Assembly: GCA_963820395.1 (NCBI GenBank)
Contig: CAWGAE010000019.1
Location: forward strand, 62,001 to 126,000
From: DATFVJ01 sp963820395
Lineage (GTDB): Bacteria > Actinomycetota > Actinomycetes > Streptosporangiales > Streptosporangiaceae
Length of the DNA: 64,000 nt
Reading direction: 5' to 3'
How positions within the stretch are numbered: position 1 is the first letter of the stretch; each line of letters starts with the position of its first letter. Below are positions 46,432 to 53,832 of this stretch, one piece after another. The translations under genes and the position numbers were made by a program. The notes under the pieces are model-generated. The model was not told the origin of the DNA. It did not search any database and saw nothing but the letters and a program-made list of their open reading frames with translations.

Positions 46432-46741
46432 CGCCAGCAGCGTCACAGAGGGCATGCCAGGACCTGTACTCGACGCAGATCATGCCGATCTGGGCGTCGT
46501 CTGGGTAGTTTCTGGCGGCCTGCAAGCGATAGCGGATCTCCCGCTCGGACAGGTCATGCCCGCGATCCCGGGAGGCGTGGATCAGCTGCTGGAGGACACT
46601 GGGGCGGAGGCTTTTGCCGCTGGCCGACATCTTTGACGGGTCGGCGAGCAACTGGTGACCGTATACCAATCGTCGGCGGATGGTGGACCCGTCCGCGTTG
46701 GCGATCTGACGTTCGATCCTCAGCAAGCGTCCAAAACCCAC
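46364..46741 (-). CDS. Hypothetical protein, possible DNA-binding
   Basis: 125 residues from GTG 46741, with GGGAGG just upstream. Segments GFGRLLRIERQIANADG, MSASGKSLRPSVLQQLIHAS and DLSEREIRYRLQAARNYPDDAQIGM look like a folded helical protein; I recall similar text in actinobacterial phage or element proteins. Its 3' end overlaps the HNH lipoprotein gene by 68 bases on the other strand. No signal peptide. Function unknown. Confidence 0.55.
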   Translation of the reverse strand: MGFGRLLRIERQIANADGSTIRRRLVYGHQLLADPSKMSASGKSLRPSVLQQLIHASRDRGHDLSEREIRYRLQAARNYPDDAQIGMICVEYRSWHALCDAAGVSRSRAWPPPSSSQRLSPPGLR

Positions 46742-46749
46742 ACGCCTCC

Positions 46750-46764
46750 CTGACTAATGGTCAG
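46750..46764. promoter_or_regulatory. Inverted repeat between divergent small genes
   Basis: CTGAC-TAATG-GTCAG, nine bases upstream of the minus-strand gene start (46741) and about 100 upstream of the plus-strand HTH gene. A candidate operator controlling one or both. Confidence 0.35.
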
Positions 46765-46800
46765 TGTTTCTATCGACTGATCCATTGTGTGGCAGTGACC

Positions 46801-46862
46801 GCTACCGAGATCGGCAGCAATCGCGCCGATCCGGGCTACGCATCTCGGTAGCATGTGCTGCC
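46801..46862 (+). promoter_or_regulatory. Interleaved inverted repeats ending at the HTH gene start (possible pseudoknot leader)
   Basis: Stem A: GCTACCGAGAT (46801-46811) with ATCTCGGTAGC (46842-46852), perfect, 11 pairs. Stem B: GGCAGCA (46813-46819, inside loop A) with TGCTGCC (46856-46862), perfect, 7 pairs, ending at the base before the ATG at 46863. Order A-B-A'-B' is that of an H-type pseudoknot. A competing hairpin GATCGGC/GCCGATC (46809-46815, 46825-46831) uses part of both. Could instead be a DNA operator cluster. Confidence 0.55.
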
Positions 46863-47096
46863 ATGAGACGTGATATGGGCTGGATGCCGCCCGCCGAGCC
46901 AGCCGAGCGGGTCGCGGCGCGTAAGGCGCTGACGGCGTGGGCGAAGCGGGCAGCGAAAGTCCGCACCGACCGCGACGAGGTGATCAAAGCGGCGGTGGCG
47001 GCCAGGATCGACACCCGCACCATTCAGGAACTGACCGGGGTGGCGCGGACGACCATCGGCCGGATCGTGAAAGCACCCAGGTACAGGAGAAGCTAG
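46863..47096 (+). CDS. Small helix-turn-helix protein (77 aa)
   Basis: 77 residues from ATG 46863 (MRRDMGWMPPAEPAERVAAR). Long basic helix LTAWAKRAAKVRTDRDEVIKAAVAA is followed by the HTH RIDTRTIQELTGVARTTIGRIV and a basic tail. Small single-HTH proteins like this are common in actinobacterial elements. The start is placed directly after the inverted-repeat block at 46801-46862; no conventional Shine-Dalgarno is visible, so the leader structure may affect initiation, or the mRNA may be leaderless. May regulate itself. Confidence 0.7.
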   Translation: MRRDMGWMPPAEPAERVAARKALTAWAKRAAKVRTDRDEVIKAAVAARIDTRTIQELTGVARTTIGRIVKAPRYRRS

Positions 47097-47180
47097 GGCA
47101 AACCGCCCTTATGGTGCACATATCCCATAGTTAGTCTGGCTAGGCGTACACCGGCAGGCACGGGCAGGCGTCGCACGGTC

Positions 47181-47603
47181 ATGAAAAAGTTAGTTTCGCG
47201 TGGCGCAGCTGCCACGGTCGCCGTTGCCGCCATCGCGTTCATCACTGGCGCCGCCTCAGCCGCGACCCTGCCCGACCCTGTCGCCTACACATCGTCCGGG
47301 TTCACCTGGGACTCGCCGCAGCCGGCCACCATCCAGCTCGGCGACGGCACCACCCAGCTGCGTGCCAGCCGCTGGGTGACGTGGGATGGCCAGGGCGCCA
47401 CCGGCCACGCCCTGCTGTGCATCCGCAAGCGTCACCACCACCGCTGGCGCTGCCGGGCGGTGCGCGTCCGCTTGTCCGGCCCGCGATGGCATGCGACGCC
47501 GGATGGCCAGGAGCAGTACTTCAGCGGCCTGTCCACTAGCGGCGGCGGGCAGCAGCAGGCGCAGCAGTTCACCTACCGGAACGGCTGGCAACCCCGGCGA
47601 TGA
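47181..47603 (+). CDS. Secreted protein of unknown function (140 aa)
   Basis: ATG 47181 opens a Sec signal peptide MKKLVSRGAAATVAVAAIAF with a likely cleavage after ASAA. The mature part is TSSGFTWDSPQPATIQL, RASRWVTWDGQGATGHALLCIRKR, a His/Arg patch and SGPRWHATPDGQEQYFSGLS. Two cysteines may pair. No known domain. Its stop overlaps the next gene's start by four bases (ATGA), so the two are coupled. Confidence 0.65.
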   Translation: MKKLVSRGAAATVAVAAIAFITGAASAATLPDPVAYTSSGFTWDSPQPATIQLGDGTTQLRASRWVTWDGQGATGHALLCIRKRHHHRWRCRAVRVRLSGPRWHATPDGQEQYFSGLSTSGGGQQQAQQFTYRNGWQPRR

Positions 47604-48610
47604 ACCAGGCGGCCACACCGGGCCCGGCGCACCTCAGACCGGCCACGCCGGGCCCGGCGATGAACCAGGCGGCCACGCCGGGCCCGGCGCACCTCAGACC
47701 GGCCACGCCGGGCCCGGCGCACCTCAGACCGGCCACGCCGGGCCCGGCGCACCTCAGACCGGCCACGCCGGGCCCGCCGCACCTCAGACCGGCCACGCCG
47801 GACCCGCCGCACCTCAGACCGGAACGCGAGTCACTCACGATCCGGGTACCCGCCGCCGTCCGACGGCACCCGAAAGCGATCCTGCTGACCATTGCGGCCG
47901 CCGTGACAGTGACATGCGTCGTGGCTCTGTTCACCGTCGGCAAGAGCGTGTCACCGCCGCAGGCGACCAGCCTGAATGTGACCCCGCCGCCTGCGCTCGG
48001 TGGCCTGCCGTCGCCGTCGCCGTCTGCCACGCCCGCCATGCCTGCCGCCCCGCCGGGCACCCCGAAGCCGGGCAACCCGGCCAAGCCGGGCAAGCTGAAG
48101 CCGCTGCGGCCGGTGGCGCTGCCGGGGACGGCGCCGCCGTTGACCGCGCAGCCTGTGTCAGCGGCCGCGCCCGTCACGCCCATCAAGACGATCAAATCGG
48201 TGAAGGCGAAAAAGGCGAAAGCGCCAAAGGTCAAGGCGGCGAAGGTGACGGCCGCGGCGCCGACGGCGATACCGGCGGCCGGCGCCGCCCGTGCCCCCGT
48301 CCCCGTGACCACGGCACCTGCGGCGGCGCCTGCCCCGGTGGTGACCGCGCCGGCAGCACCTGCGACGACGGTTACGGCCACACCCGCCCCGGCGGCGACG
48401 GTCACAGTCACCGCGCCACCGCCGGCGCCGGTCATCCAGGCGGCCGCCGCACCCGCCGCACCCGCCGCACCCGCCGCACCCGCCGCACCCGCCGCACCCG
48501 CGATGACCGTCGCCGCCCCGCCGATCGTCGCCACACCGGCCTCGGTATTGCCGCCGGTCCTGCCACCGGTCCCGGTGGCGGCGCCGAGGCCTGCCCGTCC
48601 CGCTCGGTAG
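47600..48610 (+). CDS. Repeat-rich single-pass membrane protein
   Basis: 336 residues from ATG 47600. Residues 1-75 are seven HLRPATPGPA-type decapeptides (some replaced by MNQAATPGPA). Then a basic segment and one membrane helix AILLTIAAAVTVTCVVALF at ~92-112, followed by an extracellular-type Pro/Ala/Thr-rich tail with lysine clusters (KAKKAKAPKVKAAKV) and AAP tripeptide repeats. No enzymatic domain. Probably cytoplasmic repeat arm inside and Pro/Ala stalk outside. Translationally coupled to the secreted protein before it. The low complexity leaves some doubt that the whole frame is coding. Confidence 0.6.
   Translation: MNQAATPGPAHLRPATPGPAMNQAATPGPAHLRPATPGPAHLRPATPGPAHLRPATPGPPHLRPATPDPPHLRPERESLTIRVPAAVRRHPKAILLTIAAAVTVTCVVALFTVGKSVSPPQATSLNVTPPPALGGLPSPSPSATPAMPAAPPGTPKPGNPAKPGKLKPLRPVALPGTAPPLTAQPVSAAAPVTPIKTIKSVKAKKAKAPKVKAAKVTAAAPTAIPAAGAARAPVPVTTAPAAAPAPVVTAPAAPATTVTATPAPAATVTVTAPPPAPVIQAAAAPAAPAAPAAPAAPAAPAMTVAAPPIVATPASVLPPVLPPVPVAAPRPARPAR
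47611..47820. repeat. 30-base tandem repeat, seven copies
   Basis: Units start GGCCACGCCGGGCCCGGCGC; most are identical, the second is a variant that recreates the gene's start context (ends TGAACCAGGC), and the last two carry single changes. In frame within the membrane protein gene. Confidence 0.95.
48446..48499. repeat. 9-base tandem repeat GCCGCACCC, six copies
   Basis: Six perfect units encoding Ala-Ala-Pro in the extracellular tail of the repeat-rich membrane protein. Confidence 0.95.
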
Positions 48611-48934
48611 CTGGCAGGGACGGTGAATGGTGCGGTCCAGCCTTCCGCGGTCGCCGTCCTGCGCGCCGAAGCTCCCGCACATCGGCGGTCCGGTCACGGC
48701 GACACCCACCCCGTCCCCGTCACCGTCACCGTCCCTTCCGACCTGCCCGTAACCCCCGCCCGACCGCCGAAACCCCCGCCTGGTGGCCGGGCGGGCCTCC
48801 ACAAAACGTCCGTATATGTGTACACCGGGCGCCAGGGTGAAACGTCCTAGCTTGCGCGGGGATGCACCTCGCCGGGACCGTGACAACCCCCTTACCGGTC
48901 CCGGCGGGACGGTCTGCAAAAGGGGTGGGGTGCA
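48611..48934 (+). promoter_or_regulatory. Intergenic leader with nested inverted repeats
   Basis: 324 bases before the small gene at 48935. Near its end an 11-base perfect stem CGCCGGGACCG / CGGTCCCGGCG (48870-48880, 48896-48906; 15-base loop) is enclosed by ATGCACC / GGTGCAT (48862-48868, 48929-48935). The outer stem covers the G-rich ribosome site and the first base of the TTG start. The rest (48611-48840) shows no gene. Confidence 0.5.
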
Positions 48935-49198
48935 TTGGACAGGTGTTTCGACGGCTTACCGGTTCACGAGCTCGCAGCGCTGCGCGACGCCCTGCCCGGC
49001 TGGGGTATTATTTATGACCCGAACCGCGGCCAGTTCATCGCCGTGCAAGGCAGGCGGCCGACGGTCACCTCGCCTACCGCACGCGGCCTCCTCGCCGCCA
49101 TCAACGGCCGCCTGGCGCTGCCGCCCCCAGACATCCGGGACTGGCGCATCACCGTCTACCCCGGCACTAGTGGTGCACTGGTCATGAGGAGCAAATGA
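48935..49198 (+). CDS. Small hypothetical protein (87 aa)
   Basis: TTG 48935 with AGGGGTGGGG a few bases upstream. Product MDRCFDGLPVHELAALRDALPG, then WGIIYDPNRGQFIAVQGRRPTV and TARGLLAAINGRLALPPPD. It resembles small proteins of actinobacterial conjugative elements in general style, with no assigned function. The start lies at the foot of a nested hairpin, so initiation may be controlled by RNA structure. Confidence 0.55.
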   Translation: MDRCFDGLPVHELAALRDALPGWGIIYDPNRGQFIAVQGRRPTVTSPTARGLLAAINGRLALPPPDIRDWRITVYPGTSGALVMRSK

Positions 49199-49669
49199 TG
49201 AACCTCGCGCGGCGCGTCTTCCCGCTATGGCCGCCGCCGCCCTCGTCGCCGCGCTGATGGCGACCGGCCTCCGCAACGACGGGCGCCGGGTTGATGGCTT
49301 GGCGACGGCCGCGGGCCCTGAAGCGCACGCGCCGAGCGATCCCGATCATCCCGACCGTGCGTTGGGATTTCATGATCACGGAGACGTTCCTGCGGTATTC
49401 GCCGACCGCAACCTACCGAGATCATGATGCAGCCCGCGCGATGCATGGCAGGGTTTCCCCGGTGCGGGGCGGGCACCCGGGCAAGAAGGTGACTTTGGGA
49501 GCTGGACCCCAGGCGCCCGCCAGTTGAGACGCGCAGATGCGCCGGGCGGTGTACACGGCTTACGGGCAGCGGTTGCTGGACTACAGGCCACGGCCGGAGA
49601 CTGCAGCCCAGGCAGCCGAAGGTGAGCGATGGCCACGCCGCGCGGCCGGTTCCCGGGCTACCTGCGTCG
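49199..49669. other. Gap without a convincing gene
   Basis: 471 bases. Short plus-strand frames exist (for example from 49196, MMNLARRVFPLWP, 20 codons; and from about 49537, MRRAVYTAYGQRLLDY) that look like scraps of decayed genes. Nothing reaches a level I would annotate. Confidence 0.35.
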
Positions 49670-50524
49670 TCAGGCGCCGCTGCTGTGCCAGGTGACGGAG
49701 AAGGCGTTGCCGCCGCGCAGCGGCGAAGGCGTGGCCTCGGTGACGCCGTCGGCGGAGACCATGGTGAGCGAGCGCAGGGCATTCCCGGGCGGGGCGCCGT
49801 TGACCGTGGCCGCGGTGAAGTTCACCGTGCCGAAGTCGGCCAGCGGCAAGGCCGTGGTACTACTCGGCGCCTCGGCGATGACTTCCGCCGAACCAAGCTG
49901 CGCCGTCGCCGAGGTTTGCCTGGTGACCTGGTTCCACCCCTGCGTCTGGTCTGTGAGGGTCAAAGTGAACGTGCCGGTGCCCGATGTGGTCACCGACGCG
50001 CTCATCGCGTCACCCGGCCGCACCGGGTTGTCATAGACCACCTTGGCGGCGGGGAACATCTCGAACCATCCCGAGTACGCCGGGGTGCCGCCGTTGCATT
50101 CTGCTTGTGTACCGGTCTGTTCCGCCGACGGGGTCCCGACACCGTCCAGGCCCGCCCAGAAGCCGGAGAAGGTGTCCTGTGCCGTGCAGGTGACGGCCGG
50201 CTGAGTCCAGGCGGCCGACACGCTGGTGAACCTGCCGCCGGTGGCGGCGTATCCGGACCAGTTCCTGGTGACCGCAGCCGCGCTGGCGGCCTCAGCGGCC
50301 GCGGTGCTGCCCAGCGCAACGCCGGGCATCAGCACAAAGCCGCCCCGGCCCCACCGGCTGGTTCTCGCTGGCGCACCCCGGACAGCGGTGGCCGCGCGGA
50401 CAAGATCGGAGCTGAAGCGTGCGCCATCTCCCGGCGGATGGGTCAGCACCGGGGTAGTGCCCCACAGCGTGCCGGCACTCAGCAGTAAGCCGCCCAGCAG
50501 CATCGGCCATCGACGTTTACACAC
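49670..50524 (-). CDS. G1 family (glutamic) endopeptidase, secreted
   Basis: 284 residues. Starts with a signal-like MCKRRWPMLLGGLLLSAGTLWG, then a ~60-residue propeptide-like stretch. The peptidase domain has TRNWSGYAATGGRFTSVSAAWTQPAV, with the glutamine of the Gln/Glu catalytic dyad in WTQP, FSGFWAGLDGVGTPSAEQTGTQ, and GWFEMFPAAKVVYD with the catalytic glutamate in WFEMFP. The rest is beta-sandwich (FTLTLTDQTQGWNQV). G1 peptidases (eqolisins) were first known from fungi; bacterial ones are fewer and act at acid pH. Probably a secreted acid protease. Transcribed against the neighbouring small genes. Confidence 0.85.
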   Translation of the reverse strand: MCKRRWPMLLGGLLLSAGTLWGTTPVLTHPPGDGARFSSDLVRAATAVRGAPARTSRWGRGGFVLMPGVALGSTAAAEAASAAAVTRNWSGYAATGGRFTSVSAAWTQPAVTCTAQDTFSGFWAGLDGVGTPSAEQTGTQAECNGGTPAYSGWFEMFPAAKVVYDNPVRPGDAMSASVTTSGTGTFTLTLTDQTQGWNQVTRQTSATAQLGSAEVIAEAPSSTTALPLADFGTVNFTAATVNGAPPGNALRSLTMVSADGVTEATPSPLRGGNAFSVTWHSSGA

Positions 50525-50588
50525 GGATTACTCCTCAGGTGGGTTCAGATCCAGGCTTCGGCCCGCGCGACAGCAGGCAATACGTGAA

Positions 50589-50759
50589 TCACCGCGTCCC
50601 AATCCCCGGCCCGAAGGTAACGGGACGGGCGCGGCTGGACCGCTGGTGCGGTACACGCGCCGATCGCGGCTTAAGCACCCGCCGTAAGCTGGCGACCTGG
50701 TCGCTGAGGTCGCCGACCAGGTCGACGAGGGCCCGGAGTTCGTTTGTTTCAAGGCTCAC
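50589..50759 (-). CDS. Small protein with helical N-terminus (56 aa)
   Basis: GTG 50759 is preceded by GGAGGAG at six bases, an excellent ribosome site. The product starts MSLETNELRALVDLVGDLSD and QVASLRRVLK, likely an amphipathic or coiled-coil helix, then a basic Arg/Ser/Pro tail. A longer in-frame extension upstream is implausible. Function unknown. Confidence 0.55.
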   Translation of the reverse strand: MSLETNELRALVDLVGDLSDQVASLRRVLKPRSARVPHQRSSRARPVTFGPGIGTR

Positions 50760-50941
50760 GTCAAACTCCTCCGCGTGCGCGCAGCCGCCTCGCCGGTCAC
50801 TCAACGGCAAGCGCCGCCCGGGCCCCGGCCGGGCGGCGCCACTCATGTGACGCCCAACTACCAGCCCCGGTGTACGAGGCCGTTCAGCAGCCCCGGCCAG
50901 GCACCCCAGGCCAGCTGCGGCAAGCTCGCGCGCCGCGGGCG

Positions 50942-51599
50942 TCACGGCGTCCCCCGTACGGGTTGTGACATTTCTGGCAAGCTTGATCTGCGGGTGAGGC
51001 GGCGGAGCCCGAGCGGCCGGGCGTATTCCCACGCCACCTCGGCCAGCGGTCCGCCGCGGTAATGCCTCAGATACGTCTTCGGTAGCCGCTTCTGCTGCCC
51101 TGGGTGGGACGAGTCGACCAGCACCAGGCCGGCGACGTCATCCGGATGCTGGGACGTCATCCGGATGCTGGTAGGTGAACATCTGGGCGATGAGGCCGCC
51201 GAGGGAATGCCCGGCGAGCACGTACGGCGGCCCGATCCCCGCGCCCTGAAGCAGCGTACGGAGGTCTGCCGCCATGCCCGCCGCGGTGGGTAAGCCGGTC
51301 GGAGGGTCGGACCAGCCGAGCCCAGCCCGGTCATACCCGGCCGCCGTCGTCGTCCCCGCCAGCGTGCGGACGACGCCAAGCCACGACAGCACCGATCCCC
51401 CCATGGCCGGGATTATGACCACAGCCGGGGTGCCGTCGCCGGCGGCGACGATGTGGAGACGCCGCCGACCGACGCCGATGAGGTGACCAGGTGGCGGGTA
51501 TGTGCGGCGGTCACGCGCCTCGGCTGTGGTCTGGTACACGGCGGAGGCCAGGCCCAGGGCAACGGCGCCACCGCCACACCAATACGAACGCGGTTTCAC
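50942..51599 (-). pseudogene. Alpha/beta hydrolase, broken by a 19-base duplication
   Basis: GTG 51599 starts VKPRSYWCGGGAVALGLAS, a membrane or signal helix. Then HIVAAGDGTPAVVIIPAMGG (oxyanion region), AGYDRAGLGWSD and the nucleophile elbow VLAGHSLGGLIAQMF. At 51134-51171 a 19-base perfect tandem duplication shifts the frame after YQHPDDV; the next frame continues AGLVLVDSSHPGQQKRL, then ends early at 50942. The catalytic Asp region is reached but the usual C-terminal ~90 residues with the catalytic His are missing. So it is disrupted and probably also truncated. GTGA overlap with a possible small gene upstream. Confidence 0.75.
51134..51171. repeat. Perfect 19-base tandem duplication
   Basis: GACGTCATCCGGATGCTGG twice in succession (51134-51152, 51153-51171). 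Adds 19 bases, hence a +1 frame shift, in the alpha/beta hydrolase gene. Confidence 0.97.
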
Positions 51600-51712
51600 T
51601 GCTCGTCCTGTTCGTTACCGGCGGCTGGTGCGCCAGCCGCCCAGGCTTCCCAGCGGGCCAGCCGCGCCGCCAGCGCCTCCGGGGTGTCCGGCGGGAAGTC
51701 CCCGGGATGCAA
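51596..51712 (-). CDS. Possible small gene upstream of the hydrolase
   Basis: A 38-codon frame from TTG 51712 (LHPGDFPPDTPEALAARL, then ARWEAWAAGAPAAGNEQDEQ) whose stop overlaps the hydrolase GTG start by GTGA. Composition is protein-like and the overlap suggests coupling. It may continue upstream in another frame (MSNSWTVRGEQRDREQFADC) if one G is missing near 51703, giving about 57 residues. No family recognised. Confidence 0.35.
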   Translation of the reverse strand: MHPGDFPPDTPEALAARLARWEAWAAGAPAAGNEQDEQ

Positions 51713-51944
51713 TCGGCGAACTGCTCGCGGTCACGCTGCTCACCCCGGACAGTCCAAGAGTTGGACATTCTGTTCCGCCCCTTCGCGCTGGGATCAAGAC
51801 CGGAGGCTGTGGGAGCCATCTTGGGAGTCTCCGGGGCGGAGCGATACGGTCCCGCGCGGACTGACCCGGACTGCAAATTTCATTACGGCGCCCGGTGCGG
51901 ACCGTTGCGGACCCGCCGGGACAGGCTTCCCGTACGCTGAGCCC
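51713..51944. other. Intergenic region before the peptidase gene
   Basis: 232 bases with no defended gene except a possible upstream part of the small minus-strand gene. The promoter of the peptidase gene at 51945 should be in its right half. Confidence 0.3.
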
Positions 51945-53735
51945 ATGGCGGACACCAGCCTTCCCGGTATGATCATCAGGCTTCGCCAGCGGCGGAGCGC
52001 GCCGCTCATCCTGGAGCTCGACCTCACCGAGGGGATCACCGACGAGCAACCCGCCGACCCGCTGTCCGCGCTGCTGACGCATCGGCGGAATCGCGTCGGC
52101 GATGTGGTCGACGCGCTGCGCCGCGCCCAGGCCGACGACCGCGTGAAGGTTCTCGTGGCCAAGGTCGGCGGCCGGCGCATCGGGCTGGCCAGGATCCAGG
52201 AACTGCGCGACGCGATCACCGATTTCCGCAAAGCGGGCAAGACCACGATCGCGTGGGCGGAAAGCTACGGTGAGTTCGCGCCAGGCAACCTGCCCTACTA
52301 CCTTGCCACCGCCTTCGAACAGGTCTACCTGCAGCCGTCTGGCGACCTCGGCCTCACGGGGGTCGCCATGGAAGTCATGTTCTACCGTGGCACGCTGGAC
52401 AAGCTCGGCGTCGAATACGAGATCGCCAAGCGGCATGAGTACAAGAACGCGGTGAACGTGCTGACCGAGCGCGGCTTCGACGCGCCGCACAAAGAAGCGC
52501 AGCAGCGGGTGGTCGACTCGGTCACGGAGCAGCTCACGGAGGGGATCGCCGACCGCCGTTCGATGAGTGCGGCGGACGTGCGCTCGCTGATCGACAAGGG
52601 GCCCTTCATCGGTACGGAGGCGATGGAGGCCGGCCTCGTCGACGCGCTCGGCTACCGCGACGAGGTCTACGCGGCGGCGCGCAAGCAAGCAGGTGACCAG
52701 GCCGAGCTGCAGTATGTGAGCCGCTACCACCGGGCCCGCTCGCTCGCATCCAGCGCGCGCAGGCTCCCGAACCCCCGCGAGCGTTTCGTCGCCCTCATTC
52801 ACGCCAGTGGTGCCATCAGGCGCGGGCGAAGCGGGCGCGGCCCGGTGATGGCTGGCTCGATTGGGTCGGACACGCTGGCGGCGGCGATCCGCGCCGCCAC
52901 GGCCGACGACCGCGTCCGTGCCATCGTGCTGCGGGTGGACAGCCCGGGCGGCTCGTACGTCGCCTCAGACACGATCTGGCGTGAGGTCGTGCGGGCCCGC
53001 GCCGTCGCCAAGCCCGTCGTGGTGTCCATGGGCGACGTGGCGGCCTCCGGCGGCTACTTCATCTCCCTGGCCGCCGACGTGATCGTCGCGGAACCCGGCA
53101 CGCTGACCGGCTCGATAGGGGTGTTCGGCGGCAAGCCGGTGCTGGACGGGCTGCTCGACCGAACCGGGGTGTCCACCGACGCGGTCGGCGAGGGCGCGCG
53201 GGCTCAGATGTTCTCCACCAGCCGTCCCTTCAGCCCGGATGAGTGGGAGCGCGTCAACGCCTGGCTCGACCGCATCTACGCGGACTTCACCGCGAAAGTC
53301 GCTGAGGGCCGCAGGCTGACCACCGAGCAGGTTGACCGGGTCGCCCGCGGCCGGGTCTGGACCGGCGCCGACGCGGCAGCTAACGGGCTGGTCGACGAGC
53401 TTGGCGGGCTGAAGGTCGCGGAGCGGATCGCGAGGCGCCGCGCAGGGTTGCCAGAGGACGCGCCGGTCCGTCCCTACCCACGGGTGAACCCGCTGGACCG
53501 GTTGCGCGCCCCCGAATCGAGCGAGGACCGCGCCGCCGCAGCACGGCTCGGCACCGGTCTGCTCGGCACCGGTCTGCTCGGCACCGGTCTGCTCGGCACC
53601 GGTCTGCTCGGCACCGGTCTGCTCGGCACCGGGCCGCTGGTGGAAAGCTACGGACCGGTCGCGCAGCTCGCCGCTCGGCTCGGCCTGCCAGCCGGTGGCC
53701 CGCTGCTGCTCAGGGGCAGCTGGATGATCAATTGA
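51945..53735 (+). CDS. sppA: Signal peptide peptidase SppA, long type
   Basis: Ser/Lys protease of family S49 degrading leftover signal peptides. ATG 51945 gives MADTSLPGMIIRLRQRRSAPLILELDL. 596 residues with the two tandem domains of the 67-kDa type: the general-base lysine near EIAKRHEYKNAVNVLTE in the first domain and the nucleophile serine in MGDVAASGGYFISLAAD of the second, plus LRVDSPGGSYVASD and GTLTGSIGVFGGKP. There is no clear N-terminal membrane helix. Near the C-terminus five perfect LGTGL pentapeptides (and a sixth variant) form an insert before the final LGLPAGGPLLLRGSWMIN. Outside the island, chromosomal in style. Confidence 0.9.
   Translation: MADTSLPGMIIRLRQRRSAPLILELDLTEGITDEQPADPLSALLTHRRNRVGDVVDALRRAQADDRVKVLVAKVGGRRIGLARIQELRDAITDFRKAGKTTIAWAESYGEFAPGNLPYYLATAFEQVYLQPSGDLGLTGVAMEVMFYRGTLDKLGVEYEIAKRHEYKNAVNVLTERGFDAPHKEAQQRVVDSVTEQLTEGIADRRSMSAADVRSLIDKGPFIGTEAMEAGLVDALGYRDEVYAAARKQAGDQAELQYVSRYHRARSLASSARRLPNPRERFVALIHASGAIRRGRSGRGPVMAGSIGSDTLAAAIRAATADDRVRAIVLRVDSPGGSYVASDTIWREVVRARAVAKPVVVSMGDVAASGGYFISLAADVIVAEPGTLTGSIGVFGGKPVLDGLLDRTGVSTDAVGEGARAQMFSTSRPFSPDEWERVNAWLDRIYADFTAKVAEGRRLTTEQVDRVARGRVWTGADAAANGLVDELGGLKVAERIARRRAGLPEDAPVRPYPRVNPLDRLRAPESSEDRAAAARLGTGLLGTGLLGTGLLGTGLLGTGLLGTGPLVESYGPVAQLAARLGLPAGGPLLLRGSWMIN
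53547..53636. repeat. 15-base tandem repeat, five perfect copies plus one, in sppA
   Basis: Unit CTCGGCACCGGTCTG encoding Leu-Gly-Thr-Gly-Leu; sixth copy changed to CTCGGCACCGGGCCG. In frame. Confidence 0.97.
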
Positions 53736-53832
53736 CGTACCTGCAGTCCCGCGGGGCGCGCCGCCTGCGGCGCAGCGGGGGATTCCGGGGGGGCACCCCC
53801 CGGGCTAGCACAGCGGGAACGGCTCACGCGCC

